Positions 32,442 to 38,160 of a stretch of DNA of 38,160 nt are shown piece by piece. The notes under the pieces are model-generated. The model had not been told where the DNA came from. It ran no database searches and saw only the letters and a list, made by a program, of their open reading frames with translations. Numbering within the stretch: the first letter of the stretch is position 1; each line of letters begins with the position of its first letter. Position numbers and translations under genes: made by a program. The DNA is from Dorea_A sp016295505 (lineage in GTDB: Bacteria > Bacillota > Clostridia > Lachnospirales > Lachnospiraceae), in contig NZ_JBDOHS010000022.1 of assembly GCF_039832105.1 (NCBI RefSeq), positions 1 through 38,160 on the forward strand. Reading direction: 5' to 3'.

Positions 32442-33797
32442 TTAATCTGCTTTTCCCTTGTTTGCTCTGTTCTCTTTCCATAATTCATCCGCAACCGGTT
32501 TCCAACTCTCCGCATATCTGTCACATTTGGCACATAGATGATCGGCCGTTTCCGGGGACTGAAGATCTGTTGAATGTGCTTCTGTTCCTGCAACCATGCT
32601 CCTTAATTTCTCTGGATTTTCAAGCATCGGACATGGACGCAGCATATTCTCATTGAACGGCTGGTTATCATGGTATGCCATCATCATCGGTGACTGCAGC
32701 GCCTCCAGGATTGTCTTCTCTCTGATATTAGAGTCTGAATAGTGGATGAATACGCATGGATCAATATCTCCATTGGCATTGATATGGAAGTAACGGCGTC
32801 CTCCTGCAATACAGCCGCCTACATATTCTGCATCATTCTGAAAATCCATTGCAAACAATGGTTTCTCAGCACGATAACGGCGAATCCGATGATAGGTTTC
32901 CGTTCTCTGTTCCGGCGTTGGCATAAGTTCCGGGGATGCATCATTTCCAACCGGCATATAATGGAAATACCAGATAAAATAAGCGCCAAGCTCAATCAGA
33001 CTGTCAAAGAATTCCTCTGATGTAATAGATGCAAAATTTGCACTGGTATAACATGCTGAGATTCCATAGAATAACTTTTTCTCCCTCAAAAGATTCATAG
33101 CTGCCGTTGCTTTTTTAAATACGCCATCCCCTCGCCGCAGATCCGTTGCTTCTTCAAATCCTTCCAATGAAATTGCCGGAACAAAATTTCCAACCCGGAG
33201 CATTTCATCCGCAAACGCTTCATCAATCAATGTTCCGTTGGTAAAGCACAGAAATACACAGTCGGAATGCTTTTCACAAAGTTTAATCAGATCTTTCTTA
33301 CGTACCAGTGGTTCCCCTCCTGTGTATATGTACATATAAACGCCTAATTCCTTGCCCTGTTCAATAATATTGTCAATCTCATCATACGTAAGGTTCAGTT
33401 TATTGCCATATTCGGCCGCCCAACACCCGGTACAATGCAGATTGCAGGCACTGGTAGGATCCAGAAGAATTGTCCATGGAATATTACATCCATACTTCTC
33501 GCGGCATTCATTCTGCTTCGGCCATCCGACTAAAGCAGCGTTAATAAAGAAATTTACAGCAGTCGTCTTCATAACATGCGGATCGATATCCTGTATAATA
33601 TGGCGAATATATCCATAATACGGATGCTCCGGATTCGTCATTGCCTCACGAACTGTTCTCCGTTGTGGTACAAATTCTTTCCCTGCAAATTTGTCTGCCC
33701 AATCCATCAGCTTAAGCAGATTCTTTTCAGGATCCTTGTACAGATAGTTAAATGCCTGCTCCAAACCTAATTTTTTAATTGTTGTTGATACATCCAT
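32442..33797 (-). CDS. Radical SAM/SPASM enzyme of unknown substrate
   Basis: The 451-residue protein has the radical SAM cluster motif CNLHCTGC (Cys-x3-Cys-x2-Cys, about residues 117-124) and the SAM-binding YTGGEPLVRKKD. It also has a SPASM-type C-terminal region with cysteines in GGCIAGGRRYFHINANGDIDPCVF, CPMLENPE and LCAKC. About 100 residues precede the barrel, with a helical stretch VNFFINAALVGWP that could touch a membrane. This N-terminal part is shared among Lachnospiraceae homologues I recall, but no function is established. It lies in an operon with DUF308, DegV and PAP2-like genes, which points to lipids rather than peptides. AGGAGG precedes the ATG. Confidence 0.85.
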   Translation of the reverse strand: MDVSTTIKKLGLEQAFNYLYKDPEKNLLKLMDWADKFAGKEFVPQRRTVREAMTNPEHPYYGYIRHIIQDIDPHVMKTTAVNFFINAALVGWPKQNECREKYGCNIPWTILLDPTSACNLHCTGCWAAEYGNKLNLTYDEIDNIIEQGKELGVYMYIYTGGEPLVRKKDLIKLCEKHSDCVFLCFTNGTLIDEAFADEMLRVGNFVPAISLEGFEEATDLRRGDGVFKKATAAMNLLREKKLFYGISACYTSANFASITSEEFFDSLIELGAYFIWYFHYMPVGNDASPELMPTPEQRTETYHRIRRYRAEKPLFAMDFQNDAEYVGGCIAGGRRYFHINANGDIDPCVFIHYSDSNIREKTILEALQSPMMMAYHDNQPFNENMLRPCPMLENPEKLRSMVAGTEAHSTDLQSPETADHLCAKCDRYAESWKPVADELWKENRANKGKAD

Positions 33798-33827
33798 GAT
33801 AATTTCCTCCTTGTTTTGTACATTTAT

Positions 33828-34406
33828 TTACTCATTTGCATCGTTCTCATTTGCATGTGGCTGAACACTTATATTCGATAATTTGACAGTTTCTTTTACC
33901 GTCAGATGATTCATAATACCTTCTGCCAGCAGCCCACAGCCATTTACGATATGTGTGGTCTGCATACTCTGAAACGGTTTTATAATAATAAGCACGCCAA
34001 AAATTCCTGCTATGATAGAAAATATCAAAATCCTGTTCCATGTTCTCAATCCAAATACCTTTGCATCTTTAGCTGTCTGAAGTTTCAAAACCGCATCCAG
34101 CAAAATTAAAAGTCCCAGGGCAGGTGTCAGATATTTACGTATACGCAAATTGCAGCCAAGAGTAATGATTCCCACAACGATCAGAAACACGCCACATGCA
34201 AAATCATACTGAAAAGCCAGATTATACAGATCATTAGAACAATATCCTATAATCTTTACAATTCCATACAGGATCAGGATAATACCGCTGCATATGCAGA
34301 CTGCCAAAGGAGACAGGGAAGACATAACCATATAAATGATTCCACTAATATAAAAAATGAAAGATATTAAAATATATCCATCCCTTGCCATGCGAAGTTT
34401 TTTCAA
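33828..34406 (-). CDS. DUF308 (HdeD-like) membrane protein
   Basis: A 192-residue protein with six hydrophobic helices in three pairs and Gly-rich turns, as in the HdeD/DUF308 family; no enzymatic motif is seen. An ATG at 34454 is in frame, but its first bases lie inside the -10 box of the promoter at 34453-34481, so it should not be on the mRNA. GAGAGG stands 8 nt before a TTG at 34406 (reads as MKKLRMARDG), which I take as the start. It is the first gene of the operon; the stop is 30 bases before the radical SAM gene. Function unknown. Confidence 0.75.
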   Translation of the reverse strand: MKKLRMARDGYILISFIFYISGIIYMVMSSLSPLAVCICSGIILILYGIVKIIGYCSNDLYNLAFQYDFACGVFLIVVGIITLGCNLRIRKYLTPALGLLILLDAVLKLQTAKDAKVFGLRTWNRILIFSIIAGIFGVLIIIKPFQSMQTTHIVNGCGLLAEGIMNHLTVKETVKLSNISVQPHANENDANE

Positions 34407-34452
34407 TGTATTCACCTCTCTTTTTTGATTTCTCTGTTCTTTCTTTTTCGTC

Positions 34453-34481
34453 ATTCTAATTTACATTTTCCATAGTCTCAA
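34453..34481 (-). promoter_or_regulatory. Promoter of the DUF308-radSAM-degV-PAP2 operon
   Basis: On the minus strand TTGAGA (34476-34481), a 17-bp spacer and TAGAAT (34453-34458). The -10 overlaps the upstream ATG, which supports the downstream TTG start of the first gene. Confidence 0.65.
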
Positions 34482-34540
34482 TAGACATTCATCCCGTTTC
34501 TGTCTGATTTTTGGACAATTCAGGCACAATTGCCTAAAAA

Positions 34541-34576
34541 AATCGACTCATCCATACGGACAAGTCGCCTTTTTTG
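34541..34576. terminator. Terminator-like hairpin in the divergent intergenic region
   Basis: CGACT-CA-TCC (34544-34553) pairs with GGA-CA-AGTCG (34558-34567) with a two-base internal loop. CCTTTTTT follows on the plus strand and ATTTTTTT on the minus strand. Because it lies between divergent genes, it stands upstream of both, outside their promoters. Confidence 0.6.
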
Positions 34577-34632
34577 TACATATTTTTTGTACATATTTTT
34601 TGCACCTTTTTTGTACATATTTTTTGCAGATA
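34570..34632 (+). repeat. Tandem 13-bp repeats, TTTTTTGTACATA
   Basis: Three perfect units (34570-34582, 34583-34595, 34607-34619) and two variants (34596-34606 and 34620-34632, TTTTTTGCA-) lie head to tail. Each perfect unit contains the palindrome TGTACA. The array ends just before the promoter of the M42 peptidase. Confidence 0.9.
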
Positions 34633-34635
34633 TTG

Positions 34636-34664
34636 TTGTGTTTTTCACTTAAAAACAGTAAACT
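34636..34664 (+). promoter_or_regulatory. M42 peptidase promoter
   Basis: TTGTGT (34636-34641), a 17-bp spacer and TAAACT (34659-34664), 33 bases before the start codon. Confidence 0.55.
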
Positions 34665-34697
34665 AATAACGGATATGTTATTTTTAGGGAGGTTTTT

Positions 34698-35714
34698 ATG
34701 AATACTTACATCAACTTTATAACGGAGGAATTAAAGTCGCTTACTTCTATTCCCAGCCCTTCCGGCTATACAAAAGAAGTTACGGCTCATGTTCACAAAG
34801 TGTTGACTGATATGGGGTACGAACCATATTTTTCCAACAAGGGAAATGTGCATGTCACACTCGGCGGCGAGGGAAATCCCCTGCTCTTAGCAGCACATCT
34901 CGATACACTCGGGGCGATGGTACGCTCCATCAAGGAGAACGGACGTCTCCGCCCGACCACACTCGGCGGCCATCTGTGGACCACCTGTGACGGCGAAAAC
35001 TGCACCATTCACACCCGCGACGGGAAAGTATATACAGGCGTTGTGCTCAACACAGAACCGTCTGTTCACGTTGCCGATGAAAAAGTAGAACAAAAAGAAG
35101 CGAATATGGAAATTCTTCTGGATGAAAATGTAGACACAAAAGAAGCTACAAAAGCACTTGGAATTCAGGTTGGAGATATTATTGCAATGGACCCTCGCAC
35201 GACTGTAACCGCAAGTGGTTACATCAAAAGCCGCTTCCTGGATGATAAGCTTTCTGCTGCCATCCTTCTCGGACTTGCCAAGATGGTGAAAGAAGAAAGT
35301 CTTCAGTTAAAGCGTAAGGTTTCTCTTCTCTTCACCGTATACGAAGAAGTCAGCCACGGCGGATGTTTCATTCCTGAAGATACCAAAGAAATGTTATCTG
35401 TAGATATGGGCTGCGTCGGCGCAGACCTTGACTGTACAGAACGTCAGGTTTCTATCTGTGCAAAGGATTCCGGTGGTCCGTACAACTACGATGTGACAAG
35501 CGCACTCATCGAAGCAGCAAAAGCCAATAACATCGACTTTGCAATCGATATTTATCCTCATTACTGCTCTGATGTAGAAGCAACGCTCAAGAGCGGATAC
35601 GATATCCGTCACGGACTTATCGGACCGGGTGTATATGCATCTCACAACTATGAACGTTCTCATACAGACGGTGTGAAGAATACACTTGCTCTCTTAAAAG
35701 CTTATATTGCTTAA
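34698..35714 (+). CDS. M42 family metallopeptidase (glutamyl aminopeptidase/deblocking aminopeptidase type)
   Basis: A 338-residue cobalt or zinc aminopeptidase that forms large tetrahedral complexes in the cytosol. The metal site is seen as AAHLDTLG (His67, Asp69), SRFLDDKLSA (bridging Asp), VYEEVSHGG (catalytic and ligand Glu) and SVDMGCVG (Asp); the last ligand is in ASHNYERSH. Family members trim peptides or act on cellulose fragments in some annotations; the substrate here is unknown. GGGAGG precedes the ATG. It is a single gene with its own promoter and a hairpin after the stop. Confidence 0.95.
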   Translation: MNTYINFITEELKSLTSIPSPSGYTKEVTAHVHKVLTDMGYEPYFSNKGNVHVTLGGEGNPLLLAAHLDTLGAMVRSIKENGRLRPTTLGGHLWTTCDGENCTIHTRDGKVYTGVVLNTEPSVHVADEKVEQKEANMEILLDENVDTKEATKALGIQVGDIIAMDPRTTVTASGYIKSRFLDDKLSAAILLGLAKMVKEESLQLKRKVSLLFTVYEEVSHGGCFIPEDTKEMLSVDMGCVGADLDCTERQVSICAKDSGGPYNYDVTSALIEAAKANNIDFAIDIYPHYCSDVEATLKSGYDIRHGLIGPGVYASHNYERSHTDGVKNTLALLKAYIA

Positions 35715-35719
35715 TTTTT

Positions 35720-35757
35720 GAGGCAGCCGCATAAATGCTGTTTTATGCGGCTGCCTC
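35720..35757. terminator. Hairpin downstream of the M42 peptidase
   Basis: A perfect 16-bp stem (35720-35735 with 35742-35757; arms carry GGCAGCCGCAT or its complement) and a 6-nt loop, 6 bases after the stop codon. It is followed only by TACATACTT, so the U tract is poor. The convergent alcohol dehydrogenase gene ends about 95 bases away. Confidence 0.65.
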
Positions 35758-35851
35758 TACATACTTATCAGAATACTCTTACATTATCCATTATCTTGGT
35801 CACATCATCCTTAATTACACAATTACCAGTCTGCTGGCATGCAAGATTTTC

Positions 35852-37024
35852 TTAGAAGCTCTCTCTGAAAATCTGTTCAATCTCATCTGCATTAAGCACC
35901 TTATAACCACCAGGCATAACTATCGTAGCCTTCACAAGATCCGGAATCATGTCCTCTGTTGCTCCAAGTTCAGTAATATTCATTACAAGTCCCAATTCCT
36001 TCATCCAGTTTTCCATTGCCTGAAGACCATCAGATGCAACCTGTTCATCCGACTTTCCGGTAGTATCAACATTCCAAACATTCTTTGCAAACCGCACAAA
36101 CTTCGCAAGGCCGTAAGGCATAATATGCTTATAATATGGCAATGAAACTGCAGAAAGCGTCATACCATGTGTAGCATCCGTACATGCTCCCACAGACTGT
36201 CCAAGCATATGTACCATCCAGTCTGTTGACTTTGCCTTGGCAACCAATGTGTTGAGTGCCCAGGTTGCAGACCACATGATATTGCTCCTTGCCTCATAAT
36301 CCTGTGGATTCCTATTAGCGATACGACTTGAATGTATTACAGACCTCATCAGTCCTTCACTGATATAATCACTTGTATTATCATCTTCCCCTGAAAAATA
36401 CTGTTCGCATATATGATTAAAGATATCATATATTCCCGAAATCATCTGATAATGAGGAAGTGTCAGTGTATATTTCGGATTCAAAATGGAAAACTTAGGC
36501 ATGATCTTCTCATCAGCAAAAACATGACCGATCTTCAGTTTTGCATCATGATTGGTAATTACCGCTCCTGTGTTCATCTCAGAGCCGGTACCAACCATTG
36601 TCAATACACAGCCTACCGGAATGACCTCACACGAAGGCTCCTCAAATTTCAGATAATACTTTTCCCATGGGTCTTCGTCGCAATGAACAGATACGGAAAC
36701 TGCTTTAGCATAATCACATACAGAGCCACCACCAACTGCAAGGATAAAATCTGCTTTATGGTTTCTTGCTATCTCTACACCTTCATACAGTTTCTCAACC
36801 GTTGGATTTGGCATTACACCTGCAATCTCCGCGACATTCTTTTCCTCCTCTTTGAGGATAGACATAACTTCATCGTAAATTCCATTTTTTTTGATAGAAC
36901 CTCCACCATATATAAGCACTGTATTCTGTTCATATTTTCTAAGCTCTGTATTTAGGTTTGCAAGAGAATCCCCTCCAAAATACAGCTTTGTTGGATTGCA
37001 ATAAGTAAAATTTCCTAACATCAT
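35852..37024 (-). CDS. Iron-containing alcohol dehydrogenase (YqhD/butanol dehydrogenase type)
   Basis: A 390-residue group III alcohol dehydrogenase that reduces aldehydes. Metal ligands fit the family at Asp200, His204, His272 and His286 (GIYDIFNHIC; DWMVHMLGQS; CTDATHGMTL), close in spacing to E. coli YqhD. The cofactor region has YGGGSIKKNG (39-48) and AVGGGSVCDYAKA; the serine at the first motif favours NADPH, as in YqhD. AGGAGAAA precedes the ATG. It is divergent from a MerR regulator, with the MerR-type promoter between them, so it is probably induced by aldehydes or thiol stress. The exact substrate is not visible. Confidence 0.94.
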   Translation of the reverse strand: MMLGNFTYCNPTKLYFGGDSLANLNTELRKYEQNTVLIYGGGSIKKNGIYDEVMSILKEEEKNVAEIAGVMPNPTVEKLYEGVEIARNHKADFILAVGGGSVCDYAKAVSVSVHCDEDPWEKYYLKFEEPSCEVIPVGCVLTMVGTGSEMNTGAVITNHDAKLKIGHVFADEKIMPKFSILNPKYTLTLPHYQMISGIYDIFNHICEQYFSGEDDNTSDYISEGLMRSVIHSSRIANRNPQDYEARSNIMWSATWALNTLVAKAKSTDWMVHMLGQSVGACTDATHGMTLSAVSLPYYKHIMPYGLAKFVRFAKNVWNVDTTGKSDEQVASDGLQAMENWMKELGLVMNITELGATEDMIPDLVKATIVMPGGYKVLNADEIEQIFRESF

Positions 37025-37067
37025 TTTCTCCTTTCACTTTACACCATGTCATTTCTTTGTTATTTTA

Positions 37068-37103
37068 ATTATATGCTAGTACCTAAACCTGACTTTAGGT
37101 CAA
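37068..37103 (-). promoter_or_regulatory. MerR-type promoter and operator of the alcohol dehydrogenase
   Basis: On the minus strand TTGACC (37098-37103) and TAGCAT (37073-37078) are 19 bp apart, the long spacer typical of MerR-activated promoters. The spacer carries the perfect dyad ACCTAAA-GTCAGG-TTTAGGT (37081-37100, read on the minus strand). An alternative TATAAT at 37068-37073 would be 24 bp from the -35 and is less likely. Confidence 0.8.
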
Positions 37104-37135
37104 GTAATTTTTGAATTTTTCAGGGAGATGTTTTT

Positions 37136-37573
37136 ATGTACACAATCGGTCAGATTTCAAAAATGTTTAATTTACCTATTTCAACACTCAGATACTACGA
37201 CAAAGAAGGACTTTTTCCAAATATGGCACGTTCTTCCGGTATTCGCAAATTTTCAGAATCCGAAATAGAAGCTCTCAGAGTGATTGAGTGTCTCAAGAAG
37301 ACCGGAATGGAAATCAAGGATATCAAACAGTTTATGAACTGGTGTGCAGAAGGTCCTTCTACTTATTCTAAACGCAAAAAACTCTTTGAAGACAGAAAGA
37401 AAGCCCTTGAAGAACAACTTCAAGAGCTTGAAAAAAATATGGCTATGATTGAATTCAAATGTTGGTATTACGAACAGGCTATTTCTGACGGTAATGAAGA
37501 ACGCCTTAATACAATCATTCCAGATAACCTTCCTGCTGATATAAAAAATATGTACGAGTTAGCGCATTCTTAA
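37136..37573 (+). CDS. MerR family transcriptional regulator
   Basis: A 145-residue regulator. The N-terminal winged helix is YTIGQISKMFNLPISTLRYYDKEGLFP (2-28) followed by RKFSESEIEALRVIECLKKTGM. A long coiled helix (about 80-110, KKALEEQLQELEKNM) dimerises it. Cysteines occur at 53, 69 and 122; a metal site is not apparent, and it resembles AdhR-type regulators of aldehyde response. GGGAGATG precedes the ATG. The dyad in the divergent promoter is the likely target, and it would activate the dehydrogenase gene. Confidence 0.92.
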   Translation: MYTIGQISKMFNLPISTLRYYDKEGLFPNMARSSGIRKFSESEIEALRVIECLKKTGMEIKDIKQFMNWCAEGPSTYSKRKKLFEDRKKALEEQLQELEKNMAMIEFKCWYYEQAISDGNEERLNTIIPDNLPADIKNMYELAHS

Positions 37574-37684
37574 AATTCGTTAGCAGCGTTAGACTTATTT
37601 GTGTAGCAACATTTTTCTGCCCGCGAGCTGCGCATCACTGCACGAAGTACGTTTTATGTAACAGGGGAATTCTAATGAAATTTC
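37574..37684. other. Intergenic stretch without a recognisable gene
   Basis: Between the MerR stop and the tRNA terminator I find no frame with a ribosome site. The text is a mixture of GC-rich and AT-rich blocks and may include a decayed repeat, but I cannot name it. Confidence 0.4.
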
Positions 37685-37733
37685 CTATTATATAAAAATA
37701 CCACAAAACCTGTATTACAAGCTTTGTGGTATT
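37685..37733 (-). terminator. Terminator of the tRNA transcript
   Basis: AATACCACAAA (37697-37707) pairs with TTTGTGGTATT (37723-37733), 11 bp. On the minus strand TTTTATATAATAGG follows. It lies 12 bases past tRNA-Pro. Confidence 0.85.
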
Positions 37734-37745
37734 CATTAGTTCCAG

Positions 37746-37819
<74 letters not shown>

Positions 37820-37873
37820 ATATTAGATAACCGGACACTTTTCCAAAAAGCATCCGGCGCCCCTGCCAAGGAA

Positions 37874-37944
37874 CTACGGATAGAGGACTCGAACCTCTAC
37901 TAACAGAGTCAGAGTCTGCTGTGCTGCCATTACACCAATCCGCA
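37874..37944 (-). tRNA. tRNA-Gln (anticodon CTG)
   Basis: A 71-nt cloverleaf on the minus strand. The acceptor TGCGGAT pairs with ATCCGTA (one G-T) and discriminator G follows. The D loop has GGTGTAATGGC. The anticodon stem GCAGA/TCTGT has the loop CTCTGAC, reading CAG. The T arm is AGAGGTTCGAGTCCTCT. No CCA is encoded. It shares a transcript with tRNA-Pro. Confidence 0.93.
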
Positions 37945-37976
37945 TTGGTTTGTGGTTTGTTCAGCGAACAAATATT

Positions 37977-38004
37977 ATTATACCTGCTTTTCCCAAAAAG
38001 TCAA
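37977..38004 (-). promoter_or_regulatory. tRNA-Gln/tRNA-Pro promoter
   Basis: On the minus strand TTGACT (37999-38004), a 16-bp spacer and a perfect TATAAT (37977-37982), about 33 bases before tRNA-Gln. Confidence 0.8.
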
Positions 38005-38055
38005 CCCCAAATTTTACATTTTTCATATTTTTCTTATTTACTGAAGTGAAAAGTT

Positions 38056-38136
38056 TATTTCCACTTTGAAGGAGGGAAAGTGGATTTTAGTCTTACATCT
38101 ATTTCCACTTCCACAAATGCAGCATTTAGTCTTACA
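38056..38136. repeat. Interspersed direct repeats at the right edge
   Basis: TTTAGTCTTACA occurs at 38086-38097 and 38125-38136, and TATTTCCACTT at 38056-38066 and 38100-38110. The two modules alternate at a spacing of about 40 bases. TCCACTTT (38060-38067) and AAAGTGGA (38077-38084) also form a hairpin. Repeated terminal modules like this occur at ends of some insertion sequences, including IS21-like ones, but no transposase is in the window. Confidence 0.6.
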
Positions 38137-38160
38137 CTTTTCCTGTTAGACAGTCGCCGG

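Noticed and set aside
32429..32593. 55-residue N-terminal extension of DegV
   Set aside because: It overlaps the end of the radical SAM gene, and GAGGAGA precedes the ATG at 32428.
34407..34454. ATG at 34454 as start of the DUF308 protein
   Set aside because: The codon overlaps the likely -10 box, and no SD precedes it; the TTG at 34406 has GAGAGG at 8 nt.
34793..35093. Minus-strand open frames within the M42 peptidase gene
   Set aside because: Shadows of a gene whose metal ligands are all in the plus-strand frame.

Overview
The window looks like chromosome of a low-to-moderate GC anaerobic Firmicute, most likely a Lachnospiraceae relative (Ruminococcus gnavus/Dorea/Blautia type). The basis is the close match of the pyruvate phosphate dikinase to the Clostridium-type enzyme, the yqzL-recO-era neighbourhood, SD-led genes with TTGACA/TATAAT-like promoters, a lysine riboswitch, and a bacterial V-type ATPase operon. 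I cannot name the species. Most real genes lie on the minus strand.

Layout from left to right. (1) At 1-305 a SAM-methyltransferase gene is cut short by what looks like the end of an IS21-like element. (2) At 554-10333 lies central metabolism on the minus strand: ppdK, an M18 aminopeptidase, the threonine catabolic pair tdh-kbl, and glyS. A divergent Na+/serine-threonine symporter (sstT) sits beside tdh. Uptake by SstT, oxidation by Tdh and cleavage by Kbl would turn threonine into glycine and acetyl-CoA. (3) At 10404-15183 are recO, yqzL, era and a large M16C metalloprotease. (4) At 15330-17220 an NhaC-family transporter stands behind a lysine riboswitch and a terminator-like hairpin, so it is probably a lysine transporter. 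(5) At 17371-19824 are a small nitroreductase and a glycogen synthase carrying an unusual repeat-bearing N-terminal extension. (6) At 19951-22735 is an accessory patch: an apparently complete IS200/IS605 element (tnpA, tnpB, predicted omega RNA) inserted 3' of an Rpn-family nuclease gene. That gene carries 12-bp coding repeats, and its start site is buried in a hairpin. (7) At 23057-30129 is a seven-gene V-type ATPase operon (E, DUF2764, A, B, D, I, K). The K subunit keeps the Na+-ligand residues known from Enterococcus hirae. (8) At 30411-34406 are a TetR regulator and a facing four-gene operon: DUF308 membrane protein, radical SAM/SPASM enzyme, DegV and a PAP2-like membrane protein. It has a lipid theme and is the best candidate here for an undescribed system. 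(9) At 34698-37573 are an M42 peptidase, a YqhD-like iron alcohol dehydrogenase, and a divergent MerR regulator with a classic 19-bp-spacer promoter and operator between the last two. (10) At 37746-37944 are tRNA-Pro(CGG) and tRNA-Gln(CTG), followed by a repeat-rich stretch at the right edge.

Coordinates of coding regions use starts chosen from Shine-Dalgarno spacing, so several are shorter than the longest open frame. No CRISPR array, rRNA or prophage was seen.
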